Positions 33,960 through 46,816 are shown, numbered from the stretch's first letter. The stretch is 64,000 nucleotides of DNA from Siphonodentalium dalli (GCA_032622095.1 CP136069.1:67479319-67543318); one strand, 5' to 3'. Translations and numbers: made by a program. Notes: generated by a model not told the origin, from the letters alone.

Positions 33960-34442
33960 TACAGTAATGCCCAAAGTAATTGACCACTTAACCACATCAG
34001 ACTTATTGGTAATTTTTCAGGATTTAAAATCCTAAAAAATTACAAATAATTCTGCTCTGGTTAAGTGGTCAATTATTTTGAACATTACTGTATGAGGATT
34101 GAGTTATCATTAAACCTCAAATCCTTATATTGGTTACAGTAATGCCCAAGGTAATTGACCACTTAACCACAGCAGAATTATGGGTATTTTTTCAGCATTT
34201 AAAATCCTGATAAATTACCCATTATTCTCATGTGCTTAAGTGGTCAATTACTTTGAACCTTACTGTATGAGGATTGAGTTATCATTAAACCTCAAATCCT
34301 TATATTGGTTACAGTAATGCCCAAAGTAATTGACCACTTAACCACAGCATAATTATGGGTAATTTTTCAGGATTTAAAATCATGAAAAAATACCCATAAT
34401 TTTGCTGTGGTTAAGTGATCAATTACTTTGGACATTACTGTA
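33960..34442. mobile_element. Palindromic MITE in three tandem copies
   Basis: Three units at 33960-34092, 34135-34267 and 34310-34442 (period 175), separated by about 42 bp of equally repeated spacer. Each is one long hairpin: TACAGTAATGCCCAAAGTAA at one end, CATTACTGTA at the other, with a GGATTTAAAATCC centre. TA plus CAGTAATG ends suggest a Tc1/mariner-pogo-type MITE. The spacer is repeated as well, so the three arose by tandem duplication and not by three insertions. Confidence 0.8.
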
Positions 34443-34541
34443 TGTAGATGGAGTTAAACCTCACAACAGTGTGTTGGGGATTTGGACCTTGACTTGGGAC
34501 CTTTGGTTTTTAACGCAACAAATACGCGTACACCATATACA

Positions 34542-35789
34542 CAAATTTCTTATGTAACCAGAGTTTTTCTTGGATAAGATGAGTTTGAAGCCTGCTAACA
34601 TTTCAAAATGTTGTCAGTTTTGTATTCTCTGCAGCGGAACTCGACGCATTGAAGCAAAAGTTACAAGAGATAAAATGTGTACGTAACGAGACTATAATAC
34701 AAATGAAAAAATAAATTCAGGGAGGGGTGGGCGATACAGGGAACTAAGGGTTGAACCGATATAAATTTATAGAGCGATAATGACCAATGTTGACATATTA
34801 TGCATCTCAACTCTACTGAACATTGCAACAAGGCTATACAATAGGGGGTGTCAGAATCTTAGTCATCTCTATATAATGCCAGAATGGTCATTTATGGACT
34901 TCTATAAGATGTTGGGTTGGTTATATGGACTCTGAGAAAAAGGGGTTTGTACCGATGAACTGACATAAATTAGTGGAGCGATGTTGCCATGTAATGTATC
35001 GCGACTGTACTAAAGCAGCAATGATATAAAATTTGGGGGGGGGGGGGTCTGAAATTATCTCTATGTCTATAGATGGCACCAGGATTATATAGAAAGGAAT
35101 AGCAATTGATATACGTATACGGTATACTATAGTAATACCATAGACATATAAGTACAAGTATCACGCAAATTTCTTATGTAACCAGAGTTTTTCTTGTATA
35201 AGATGAGTTTGAAGCCTGCTAACATTTCAAAATGTTGTCAGTTTTGTATTCTCTGCAGCGGAACTCGACGCATTGAAGCAAAAGTTACAAGAGATAAAAT
35301 GTGTACGTAACGAGACTATAATACAAATGAAAAAATAAATTCAGGGAGGGGTGGGCGATACAGGGAACTAAGGGTTGAACCGATATAAATTTATAGAGCG
35401 ATAATGACCAATGTTGACATATTATGCATCTCAACTCTACTGAACATTGCAACAAGGCTATAAAATAGGGGGTGTCAGAATCTTAGTCATCTCTATATAG
35501 TGCCAGAATGGTCATTTATGGACTTCTATAAGATGTTGGGTTGGTTATATGGACTCTGAAAAAAAGGGGTTTGTACCGATGAACTGACATAAATTAGTGG
35601 AGCGATGTTGCCATGTAATGTATCGCGACTGTACTAAAGCAGCAATGATATAAAATTTGGGGGGGGGGGGGGCGGTCTGAAATTATCTCTATGTCTATAG
35701 ATGGCACCAGGATTATATAGAAAGGAATAGCAATTGATATACGTATACGGTATACTATAGTAATACCATAGACATATAAGTACAAGTAT
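34542..35789 (+). repeat. Tandem duplication of a 624-bp segment
   Basis: 34542-35162 is repeated at 35166-35789, from caaatttcttatgtaaccag to agacatataagtacaagta. Identity is very high by eye (differences include a longer G run at about 35659-35670). No gene is seen inside. The G-run region yields a proline-rich frame on the minus strand that is not credible. Confidence 0.92.
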
Positions 35790-35927
35790 TGTCGGGTGAT
35801 AATGACCAATGTTGATGAATAAAGTAACGCGACTGTACAGTCGCACAATTAGCAGGTGTAACCGGTCAAATATGGACTCTAGTGTCCAATATGGAACAGC
35901 TCAGAAAATATTTGCAGGGCCCTAAAA

Positions 35928-36275
35928 TTTATTTAACATGGCATTTGCTATTAAAATCGATTTATGTCGATAAAACTGTCATTTTTCAACATTTTAAGCT
36001 GAGACTTGGTGTTTGTGCGTGGGATAGTTATATATTCCTAAAATGACAGAGTACAGCACGTAATTATGTTTTAGATGGAAGAAATGAATTTTTTTCAATG
36101 ATAAAATTTAACATGGCATTTGCCATTAAAATCGATTTATGTCGATAAAACTGTCATTTTTCAAAATTTTAAGCTGAGACTTGGTGTATGTGCGTGGGAT
36201 ACATATATATTCCTAAAATGACAGAGTCCAGCGCGTAATTATGTTTTAGATGGAAGAAATTGAATTTGTTTTCGA
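35928..36275 (+). repeat. Tandem duplication of a 175-bp segment
   Basis: aacatggcatttgc begins a unit at 35935 and again at 36110. It contains aaaatcgatttatgtcgata and gagacttggtgt. The two copies are over 90% alike. Confidence 0.88.
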
Positions 36276-36565
36276 TAATAAATTTGCAGCGTGGATGGGT
36301 TATCGATGATCGAGCTAGTGCGCTCAATTTGTAAACAAAGTTTTCTCAATAGTCGTTTTGGTCAAACTATCCCTTTTTAGACCGGGACAGCAGATCCGAA
36401 TAGTAGCTAAGATGTATTTAGATAGAATTATCAAAAGAATTTTACCGATTCGGGTGTAGTTTAAGAGAATGGAGTGGAGAAATCTTGGTGATAATTCCAG
36501 AAAATAAAAATGGAGGAGAAACACAATTAAACTACCCACAATTCACTTCACTACACCAGGGGGGT

Positions 36566-37035
36566 TCGCAATGGGTTACACATTATTTTCAGTCTATCAA
36601 ATTATTTATATTTTCAACAACAAGTGACTTTAAGTTTACAATTTCAGCCTATCCTTACTCTATCGATACGATTTATCACATTTTCATAAACATATTATAC
36701 ACCGGTGGCGTTAACTTTACAATTTCGGCATTTACGTGATTCTATCGGTACGATTGAGTAATGGTACAAAACAAAATGTCCAAGAATACAGTAGGGGCTC
36801 CCAATGGGTTATATATTATTTTCAGTCTATCAAATTATTTAAATTTTCAACAACATATTATTACACCGGTGACTTTAAGTTTACAATTTCAGCCTGTCCT
36901 GACGCTATCGATACGATTTATCATATTTTCATAAACATATTATACACCGGTGGCGTTAACTTTACAATGTGGGCATCCACGTGATTCTATCGGTACGATT
37001 GAGTAAGGTACAAAAAATCTACAAGAATACATTCG
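36566..37035 (+). repeat. Tandem duplication of a 233-bp segment
   Basis: caatgggtta begins at 36569 and again at 36802. Both units carry attttcagtctatcaaatta and acaccggtggcgttaacttt. A 20-bp insertion (tattacaccgg) distinguishes the second unit. Confidence 0.85.
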
Positions 37036-38044
37036 CCCTGTCCACCACACAATATCAAAATCTCAGAAGCTAGATACACCACATGTGGCGTAATGATCAA
37101 CACGATTGTCACCTTTCCCCAGTGATTTATGCCAGACACGATGTTAGTCCTCTATACACACACACCTAATCCAAAACCCCTAATCCATAACTATACTCTG
37201 TTATACCGGACACGTCCGGCGATTTGAGAATAAACAATTCTGGAGAATTCTGGTAAAGGGCTGAGAACTGGTATGGGTTCCCTATGTGAATCCTTCTGGA
37301 CGGCGGCCATGTTGGATTGGGGCGGTATCTGTGTGTGTGTCTTGCGGCCATCATACAATACCCTTTATTTGAGTGGGATATTAAACTGTTCAAATAAGGA
37401 ATAGAAGTCACATTCGTTGTATACGTTGAGTAAAAGCTGAGCACGGCGGCCATTTCGTAAAAGTGGCGGCCATTCTGAATATGTCGACCGTTGTGATTGG
37501 TTTGTCGAAAAAAAATCAATCTTCATAATTGACGTACACTGGCAATCCCACATGTCATGTCATGTCATGTCATGCCAAATGTCAGGTTTGCATCATAAAG
37601 TGAACTATTCTATTTCTATTTGACACTTATAGCCGCCTCATATATGTTTTGCAATGGTAACATCTATATTTGCTCTGCAAAGCTCAGAGACAAATATTGG
37701 ATAAAATGTCATCATGCTCGGTTATAACGCCTATATTCTACTAAATTCTCGATGAATTATGTGAAATATCGAAATTATTTATCGTGGGTGCGCTCTGGAG
37801 CTTATCATTTCTGCTCGTTTTCGAAATGGAGCCATAAAAATTTCGCGCTGGAACCACCGTGTGCTTGTCTTTTAATGTGCCACATATAGACCTGTTCAGA
37901 TTTTTCGTGTATATGTTTGCATTTTCGTTTCCCGGAGATAACAAGCTTAACAGAAAACTATGGTTTGCCAATTGGAATGTCCCATTTCTGGTATAAAAAC
38001 AAACTTTATCGCCGAAGGTTACGGTAAAATGTCGATAAACTCCT
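37036..38044. other. Spacer; (CATGT)n microsatellite at 37551-37577
   Basis: No gene is recognised. A pentanucleotide run of about five units lies at 37551-37577. Minus-strand frames at 37166-37519 and 37741-38058 show no motif. Confidence 0.5.
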
Positions 38045-40199
38045 GGGCCCTGTTTCATGAAAGCAACTTATGACATAGTTGGGACTTAAGATGGTCATAA
38101 GTTCAAACTTCAGTCATAAGTGCGTTTCACGAACAAGGTCTTAACTTAAGATGGTCTTAACTTTGGTCTTAACTTTAAGACTGCTGTGAGGTGTCATAAG
38201 ATAATCTTAAAGTTAAGACCCACGTGATAAGTGGCATTTCGATCACAAGTATGGCGGTCTATGTTATTTTTTAATTACGGAGATATCTGTACATTATCTG
38301 GGTGGGCAATTCGTCGTCTGGTATACAGGGTCGTGGCTACATAGTGAGAGGGGATGTTCGCCTCGAAATGTCCAACTACACCCCATTAAACAACACCAAT
38401 TCTTGTTGGGTTTAAACATTCCAACTGGTACCTCAAACTTTCCAAAACCAAAGTTTGGAGAGGGCAACCCCCCACCGTATAACCATATAGGGTTAGTTTG
38501 GTAAAAACAATTCAGAGCACAGGCTTATCATCAGGGAGGTGGCGAATGGGGTTTGTGTGTTGTCTACCCCCCCCCCCCCCCCCCCCCCCACACACACACA
38601 CTTTGGTCAAAATGTTTAGCAATTGGAAAATCCATGCCTGCCAACTACATTAATCGTACACTATATATAGGTTTCAATTGTTTGAATTTCTAACTAGTAA
38701 AGGAATGTGTTGTTTTAGACAAACAGCAGCAACCGAAAATCACCAACTTTAGGGGCGTCAGGTTAGAAATTTCGAACTGTTGGAATATTTGAGATACCAA
38801 TTGGAAAGTTTAAATCCAACGGGTGGGGTGGACATGGAAGTTTCGCCCGGTTCAATTAAGGGGCGGATGCAGTTGGAAATTGCACGATGTACCCCCCCCC
38901 CCCCCTCGCCCACCCACAAAGAGACCAACTAGCCACCCCGAGCCTCGTCGAATGTAGGATATAGTCAATTATCAGCTGTGTATGTGACCTATAGATAATA
39001 TATATTATAAAATTGTATTACCCACGAATTAAACTTTTGATAAGAATTATAGCCTAGCTCAAAGCTCCTCTATGTTATGCCATATGTGTGTGGGGAGATG
39101 TGGTAAAATGAGATCAATTACTGTATTGATTCTTTCCTCTTTCCAAATTTCCGTCGGCTGTTTACAAAGCAGATATGTTATATAGGAAAGGTAACACAAA
39201 CGCTCTTTATCAAAATATGTTTTAGAAATAGTGACAATTTTCTATAGAGAATATTATTTTTATTGAGTTTATGCCCACGCCATATGTCGTGATTATCAAG
39301 GCTGTCCAAATTTTTGTCATGTTTTTTTTGCAGGGGTGGGATGACCGTTGTACAGCATACTGTATATATTATATACACACCCGTAACGATGACACCCCTT
39401 AATACGAGTGTGCTAATGAAAACGTAGTTATATATATATCCATGGTATGTCAACCGCATAAAACATCTGCATAAAAATAATAAAAAAGTTACTCTAACAA
39501 ATATTTTTCATTTCCCTTTAAATCAAAAAATGACCTATGTGTGTCCTGATGACATCGCCGATTTATTTTGATTATTGCTTCACGTAGAGGGCGGTGGTCG
39601 ATAATACACGAGTTATGTCGGATCACCAAAAAAAAATCGTCGCCTGATCATTGCTCTCAGTGGATTAACTCGGCGTGCATGCATGGTCGCAGTCATGCAT
39701 CGACCCATATATTTATATTGTCTTATTTCTGACACCGCCACTCGTCAGTAAACGCAAAGCTCGTCATTTTAAGAGCCTGAGATGTACTCATGTTCGAATT
39801 CACATCGTGGAACTCATACAAGTCTAAGATCCATATGCGAATATAAGGCCACTGACTATAGACACTAAGATACATGCGCTGATTCGCCCACCCCCACCCC
39901 AGCCGCTATCCAGCATCCCTGTCACACAATAATGTCAACTCGGACTCGGCTCTTTTTCGATAACCTCTCAATGCCGTACATAAAGATTGCACAAGCCCAC
40001 ATTTTTTGTTCCGGACTGTAGAAAATTGTCGATAACCAGTCTAAATGAGCGGGAACTTAACTTACTACTTAAGTAGGACTTAATCTTGTTTTGTGAAACG
40101 CGTTCTTGAAACGGAAAGTTACATCATAAGATCCACCTTAGATCTTAGATTAAGTCCATCTTAAGATAATCTTATGACCTTGCTTCATGAAACAGGCCC
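38045..40199. mobile_element. Non-autonomous element with long subterminal inverted repeats
   Basis: The left end GGGCCCTGTTTCATGAAAGC and the right end (reverse complement GGGCCTGTTTCATGAAGCAA) are inverted. Both are followed by 150-170 bp rich in CTTAAGA/TCATAAG and gtttcac/gtgaaac motifs. The centre, about 1.8 kb, has long C runs (38571-38589, 38891-38905) and several caactgttgg/ttccaactgg motifs, but no transposase. No target duplication is evident and the superfamily is not assigned. It could instead be two facing MITEs that trap unrelated DNA. Confidence 0.6.
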
Positions 40200-40384
40200 A
40201 TGATTGCTCAATCTTCCGTGAGCGCTACACATCAATTCAACACACACGGATACAGTGATATTGAAAAATCACAATTCAATTTTGAAAGAATAATTTGGAT
40301 TTTTTAAGAAAATACTTACCATTTTAATTGTTGTCACGCTAATGTTTATACAGTTGCAGAGAGGGCAACATATAGCATTTATCG

Positions 40385-41083
40385 ATGCGCACTGGACGAA
40401 TGTTCCCATTAGAGCTGGGTGTAAAATGTCGAATGGTATCATACTGGGCAAAATTAGTTAATTGTAATGATACCAGAATGAGTAGGATGATGTACTCCCT
40501 TCTGTTAAAATGGTATAGAAATGGTGAATATAAGCATCCATGGCTATCATATATCCATAAAATTATAATTGAATCGGGGCTACCGTCTCTATGGTGGGAC
40601 CAGGATAATATTACCATTGATGTTGTAAATATGAATAATATTGTCCAACAAACACTGAAGGACCAATACGTACTGCAATGGAAAATTAATATGGAACAAT
40701 CAAGTAAATGTACCACCTACAAAAAATTGAAAACAATATTTGGCCTTGAAGACTATCTGAAAATTTTGAATCGCAAGGATGCAATTATCCTTACTAGATT
40801 TCGAATGTCCAATCACAGACTTCCCATTGAAACTGGATCATGGAATGATACCAATCGGAAAGATAGAGTATGTACGAGATGTAATACAGGGTTACTTGGA
40901 GATGAATATCATTGTATTTTACAATGCTCTTCGCTTGATTATCTGAGAAAAAAATATATTCCTAAATTCTTTCGAAATTATCCGAATTTAGTGAATTTTA
41001 CTAAATTGTTTAACTCCAAAAACAAGAATATATTGATTAAACTCTCCACATTTATACAAAACGCAAGAGTTAATTACGAATAA
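40385..41083 (+). pseudogene. LINE-B ORF2 C-terminal fragment
   Basis: An open frame of 232 codons without a true start, the 5'-truncated end of a LINE ORF2. Motifs in order: RMFPLELGVKCRMVSYWAKL, LKWYRNGEYKHPWLSYIHKI, RFRMSNHRLPIETGSW, CTRC, GDEYHCILQC, and NILIKLSTFIQNARV before the TAA at 41081-41083. It is better preserved than 32236-32843, since the Trp and all zinc-motif residues are intact. The 3' UTR runs to about 41340 with a gaaataaacatttgaacttt tail. Confidence 0.85.
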
Positions 41084-41399
41084 TGCATGATATCTGCACT
41101 CAGTCACGATATCTCCAACAGTTTCGAGGAGATAGCGCGATTTAGTGATACATGTCATCAAACAACATTGTGATGCCCTATAATATAATATAAATATTTA
41201 ATAGCCCCCCCCCCCCTCACACTGAAAAACCCTTTTCCACTGTTGCACACCATGTATTGTATTGTATAATTATGTATTATCTTCTCATAATATCATGTAA
41301 CATGATTTACTTGAGAAATAAACATTTGAACTTTGAACGTTGACGATTATGACATTTCGGACGGATATGGACGTTGAATGAGTGAATATGTTAGTGTAT
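41050..41399 (+). repeat. Left copy of a ~350-bp direct repeat flanking LINE-C
   Basis: From atttatacaaaacgcaagag to gaatatgttagtgtat. It covers the end of LINE-B ORF2, its 3' UTR and 58 bp of flank. It recurs at 46463-46816. Differences are few: C-run length, a 5-bp indel (tttcg), and single bases. It ends exactly where the LINE-C tail begins, so I read it as a target-site duplication. Confidence 0.88.
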
Positions 41400-41640
41400 A
41401 TATATCTTTATTATCCTCCATGTATGGAGATTCATATATAAATGTTAATATTATGAGAACAAACACAATTTGGTACATAATACAGTGTATAAGAAATTTA
41501 AGATTACAAACATATCAACAACATATGTCTCAATATGTATGATGAACTAACTACACATGCACATATACACACTCATGCACTATATAAAGTAGACATTCCA
41601 TTCTACAGCCATATCGTACTTACATACAGAGGAATAGTAT

Positions 41641-41767
41641 ACTCCGAGACGACCAAGCCGGAGTTGGACCCAAATCAGGGATCTCTCTCTCTGGAAGACC
41701 CACAAACGCCAATGCCTTTGTGCAGTCTTACCGACTCGGAGCCGACCATTCCCCCCAGCACCGCTCA
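41641..41767 (-). other. Conserved structured block in the LINE-C 3' UTR
   Basis: The reverse complement matches LINE-A 15619-15744 with only a few differences over about 126 nt. This contrasts with the coding regions, where protein identity is only about half. The CTCCGAG/CTCGGAG closing pair and the inner palindromes are kept. Confidence 0.75.
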
Positions 41768-42030
41768 TGTATATAGCCATATCGTACTTACAGACATACA
41801 TACGACAGTCAGACAAGCAGGCATACGAGACAAAACAAACAAACGGCAGACGTACATACAGACAAATGTACCTACTGGTAAAACAATACACATATATTAC
41901 GAACACGTATATAACTGCATGTTATGATAGATTTTATATGAAGGTTTGGGAGACCTAGTCAGGACTTGGCGTCATTCGATCAACATATACTCTCCAGAGG
42001 AATGCAGCTTTGTTCACGAAAAAGTCTAGT

Positions 42031-45000
42031 TTATTTTCTTCTTCGGGCGAACAATATATAATTTTCATGTAGACCTGTTAGTAGAACGCGCGTTTTGGAT
42101 TCTACATCCAGTTTGTCATACTGCATATAAATATCTACATCAAACAAGTTCAGTAGCTCGAATTCAAAGGTATTTCGATCGTCGCAAATGGAAGAACATT
42201 CAATTAAGGCATGTTTTACAAGATCTGTATGTTTGTTGTCACATAATACGCAGGTTTCCTCATTTGTTTCCAGGATACAAATAAGGCGTGCAATAAGTAG
42301 ATATGATTTTTTATGGGCTGGATATATGCGACAATTTTCCCATAGCCGGGACATGCATAACGTTGGATGGACGGCAGAGAACCTAGCAAGTCGAGTATCC
42401 TCATTTACGCTCATGTCCCAATATTCTCTATTAACTTTTGACCATGATTCGATTATGGCACATTTCCATGTTGATTTCTTAGGGAATATTGAATTTTCGA
42501 TGTAGTTCTCAAGAGCTTCGGTCAGGTCATATTTGTTAAGAGTGTCAATGATGTCAGACATGTAACTTGATGACGAGCATGTAGTATCAACGATGTATTT
42601 ATATAAGCGCGTGAGAAATACTTGTTTCACAGTTTTAGATGATTTTAATTTGCACAAAGAACCGAAGAATGACATTTTACGTTTTTCGATAAGTGACACC
42701 ATAGACGAGGTTCCGACTAATCCTTGCGCAATAACCGTTTTTGTACGACGGTGAAGGCCCTGGTAATACTTTAAACAGAATCTGTGTGTTCGTTCCAGGC
42801 GATCAACGTGTTTTTGGTTCAAATTCCAGAGAAGTTCAGACCCGTACAGCCCTTTAGGTATGACCACCGACGAATATATCAACGAGCAACTTGTTGGGGT
42901 CATACCACCCGGGTAAAGGCCGGCGTTGTTGAGCATCATAAACGTGCTACGAGTCTTCTCGCATATATGCTCAGTGAATATGCCATTAAAGTCATTCTTA
43001 TCAAAATAAATGCCCAAATGAGTTATGTTAGTGGTTTCTTTGACATCTGAGGTACCAAGGTTCCAAAGTCGATCCTGATGCGAAAATTCGGATTTAGTTT
43101 CATTAAATACCACTACAGCGCATTTATTTGGGTTATATCGATACCGCCATTTGTTACTGTAATCGTAGCAAATATCTCCATAGTGCTGATAAACCAGATT
43201 TGCTGAGAGACAACAGAACCATATCGTCTGCATGTGTCGGAGACGTACAATTTACACCCAGCATGTTTAAGCCAAACGGCGAGTTTGCAAGGGTATGTAT
43301 CAACTCGTCAACGTATATCATATAGTACAAAGGCGAGAGGATTCCTCCCTGCCTGGCTCCCTGTCGCACATCAAACCACCTAGAAAAAACGTTGTTGTGA
43401 CGAATGGAACAGGTTACATTGATCAGAAGTTCGCGCATCAATCGAAATAAGTTTCCTCTGAATCCGCATGTGTGCAATTTGTATAACAATCCGTTAACCC
43501 AGACAGTATCGAACGCTTTCCAGACGTCTAAAAATAGGCTATACAGCTTTTGTTTACTATCGGATACATATGCGATACATTCTTTCATTACATATGACGT
43601 CATTGTTGCGCTTATGTCCTTTTGGAAACCGTGTTGAAGCGGATGTACATTAAGTAATTTTGGGGCATATAATTCTATTCTAGTTTGTAAAATCTTTTCG
43701 AGTAACTTGTATAAAGTGGGCATCAGCGTTATAGCTCTGTAACTATCAAAGTCAGTTCTGGATTTTGAACCACCTTTGTATAGTGTTATGATTACACCAC
43801 GTTTCATCTGTGAAGGGATAATTTGTGTTTGAATCATGACTGTCATAAGATTAGATACCGTCTGAGTTAACTGATGGCTTCCATATATCAGGTGTTCATT
43901 CGATATGCCATCCCAACCGGTTGCTTTTCCAAAACTCAGGCTGCCATAAACAGAAAGTAATTCAAGTGGAGTTACACAAAAGAGTATGTCATTATAATTA
44001 TCACCATGCTGATCGCTGGTGGATTTTCGCGTAACAAATTCATTGACATAGTTGAAGTGCTGTGTGTCAAACTCTGGTCTATATAGCGGGGAATATAATA
44101 TAATATAATAAGATGCCCATCCTTCTGAAATTTCGTGATCATGACGAAGAGTTTGTCTCTCATATGAAAAAAATGCGTTCTTATCGATGTCATTTTTCTG
44201 ACGTTTCGTGTGTAAAATACGGAATAAATAGTTCTGATCAATTTGAGCACGTTTATCAATTTCCTCATTTTGTTCGGCCAGGTATTTACTAGATGATTTT
44301 CTATATTCTCTACGGAAGTCACATTTCGCATTTTTATATTTTATATAACTTTCCAAGTGAGTATCTGCGCGAGGCCTGCCTTCGTTCACCCAAATTTGCC
44401 GAAGAGTCCGCATATTCATATGCATGGTTTTCAAATTTTCATTCCAGAAGGGTTTCAGGCATTTATTGAATTTCTTTTTTTGCAGGGTTGTTTTGGATGC
44501 ATTTGATATTGCACTTACAATTGAATCGTATATTTTACATGGATCGGTTTCCTTTTGATCTAATTGGTCGGGTGAGTTTAATTCTGAATGAAGAATTCGG
44601 TTGTAATGTTCAAGAATTTCAGGCTGATATTTGGCCTTTTTCCAATCTACAATGCCGTTTCCGTCAGCGTCTGATTTACCTACATGTCGATCTCGTAATT
44701 CAAAGCTTATGCTCAGAGTAACTGGTCTGTGATTGGACACATTGATAGCATCATCATCTAAAACGCGCACGTCTCGCATGAAAGGAATAAGAGTGTGTGG
44801 GATCATAATGTGATCAACGATCGTTCCTTCGTGTGGACCACCACCAAAAGGGACGCATGTCGTACGCGGACAATCATGTTTTCTGAATGCCATGTTTCGG
44901 TCATCGGATTTCTCAAATTGGCCATTAAAATCCCCCATTACTATTACATTGCCGTATGGTTTATACATATCACAACCGTCGCCAAGTGTTTTTGTGTATT

Positions 45001-45538
45001 CGTCGTAAAATTCGACCGAGTAATTTGTAGAAGGCAGGTAAACTTGCAATAGGTACAAAAAACATTCATCTGTTATTCTTATTTGTATTCCTATTATTCT
45101 ATCATCGTCAATTGCAAGAGGGCTTATTCGTTCAGAAATTCTGGTGTGCCATAACAGTGCGACCCCGCCACTCGGTCTCCCTCTTTTATTGGGGTTCCTT
45201 TGGCGGGAATCACACACAGCATGGTATTCATAATACTTGTCGAGCGAACCCAGAAAATTTGTATCGCATTGATAGAGCCAGTGTTCACTGAGACCTATTA
45301 TATCATGTATACCACTTCTCAGTAACTGACTCAAGTAATAACCGGACGACATGACGCCTGTAGCATTCCATGTAATCACATTAAGATTAGTGGTATCCAT
45401 TTTACAGTTACATATGATTGGTGACAAGTGAACGTCCTGATTTTGTATACCGCTTAAGTACAAAAATAAGGTGAGTACTAACAGTGCAACAATTTTACAC
45501 ATTCTGAGGCAGATAACATGTTTCACACACGTAAACAA
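42031..45538 (-). pseudogene. LINE-C ORF2: endonuclease-reverse transcriptase, one frameshift
   Basis: The start at 45538 gives a hydrophobic leader (KIVALLVLTLFLYLSGI). A second Met before TTNLNVITWNATG is at about 45401. The endonuclease has TWNATG, SEHWL, GDFNGQ, DHIMIP and SNHRP. Against LINE-A about 13 residues are missing after the GDFN box. RT has FLDVWKAFDTVW, GARQGGILSP and HADDM. The frame breaks near 43175, just after the ADDM box, and continues from about 43190 down to 42031 in another frame, with CDICY-like and RYRYNPNKC segments and the C-terminal CVLC...KHALIEC motif. A single-base lesion thus inactivates an otherwise well-kept gene. Confidence 0.88.
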
Positions 45539-45547
45539 TGGTATGCA

Positions 45548-46462
45548 TTAATCGTAGGATTTGTGAACCCACATCCTACACGTGGCACCACTTGGCCAGA
45601 ATCGGTGCCCGAGAACATAATCGACATCATCATCACATATATTTATGCGAGCGCAGTTGCCCCTCAGCATTCGTATAACCGTGAATCGAACGTCTTTATA
45701 TAGAAGGTGCTTCTTAATGTCATGAATGGTAACGGAGTCAGCAAATCATCCAAGGTATACTTGTGAAGTTTTTATTGGACTGCCATGCTTGTGGAAGAAA
45801 TAGTCGTCCTGTGAATCATCTGCTGAGCGAGTAGGCGTCTGTCGGGTTTGCTTGTGTTCGTGTAACGGGACTTCTGAATGATAGCTCACGTCATTTGGTT
45901 TATATTACTGGAATGCGAACTTCTGCTGTCAGAATGAGCATCGCTCTCGTCTGGATAACAATCATCTGTGGCGTATTTCATAAATTCATTTAATGTTTCT
46001 GCGATATTTCTCTGTGTATTGGATACATCTGCCATGGATTGACCCACACACTCCACGAATTGTTGAAGATTGTTTGTTACTTGTGTTGTAAAGTTGCGGA
46101 ATTCGTCCTTCATTGCATTCACATTGTGTTTTATCGTTTCATTTATCATTTTATCACTCGAATTCGTTGGCTGAATGTGTTTTTTGTTCACAATGTCCCT
46201 GAATGTTGCTAGTTGTCCCTCAAAACTTTTCTGTTTCTTGTCAAATTCGTCTAAACCTTTCACTATATCACACATATCACGTTTAACGTCAGCCAGTTCA
46301 CTTTTCAATTGTTTTGCACCTGAATACTTGTCATCTTGAATACGTTCCACTGTCATCATTTCTTGTTCTAATTTTTCGTCCATACTTTGTATTTTCTTGT
46401 CCATACGAGAAACGTTCGTTTTCAACTGTTCAATGTCTTTAACAATGCCGAGTTTATCTTCT
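45548..46462 (-). pseudogene. LINE-C ORF1, 5'-truncated, with displaced C-terminal domain
   Basis: The main open part (46462 down to 45886) is a charged coiled coil (MDKKIQSMDEKLEQEMM, DEFDKKQKSFEGQLATF) cut at its 5' end by the LINE insertion junction. After the TGA a frame shift leads into DSQDDYFFHKHGSPIK, one in-frame TGA, then FTVIRMLRGNCARINI, HRFWPSGATCRMW and a stop at 45548-45550, only 9 nt before the ORF2 start. This C-terminal domain matches the out-of-frame segment behind LINE-A ORF1, so it belongs to ORF1. Confidence 0.75.
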
Positions 46463-46816
46463 ATTTATACAAAACGCAAGAGTTAATTACGAATAATGCA
46501 TGATATCTGCACTCCAGTCACGATATCTCCAACAGTGAGGAGATAGCGCGATTTAGTGATACATGTCATCAAACAACATTGTGATGCCCTATAATATAAT
46601 ATAAATATTTAATAGCCCCCCCCCCCCCCCCCCTCACACTGAAAAACCCTTTTCCACTGTTGCACACCATGTATTGTATTGTATAATTATGTATTATCTT
46701 CTCATAATATCATGTAACATGATTTACTTGAGAAATAAACATTTGAACTTTGAACTTTGACGATTATGACATTTCGGACGGATTTGGACGTTGAATGAGT
46801 GAATATGTTAGTGTAT
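46463..46816 (+). repeat. Right copy of the ~350-bp direct repeat flanking LINE-C
   Basis: Same sequence as 41050-41399 with a longer C run (about 46616-46633). After 46816 the sequence continues as unique DNA, presumably the original flank of LINE-B. Confidence 0.88.

Larger units (their letters stand above)
41400..46462 (-). mobile_element. LINE-C, 5'-truncated, inserted in LINE-B
   Basis: Read on the minus strand: truncated ORF1 (46462 down to 45548), ORF2 (45538 down to 42031, one frameshift), 3' UTR with the conserved block, hairpin CTCCAT-AC-ATGGAG (41416-41429), AATAAAG and an AT tail ending at 41400. By eye roughly half of its ORF2 residues match LINE-A, so it is a separate family of the same group. 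Both junctions abut the 350-bp direct repeat. Confidence 0.9.
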
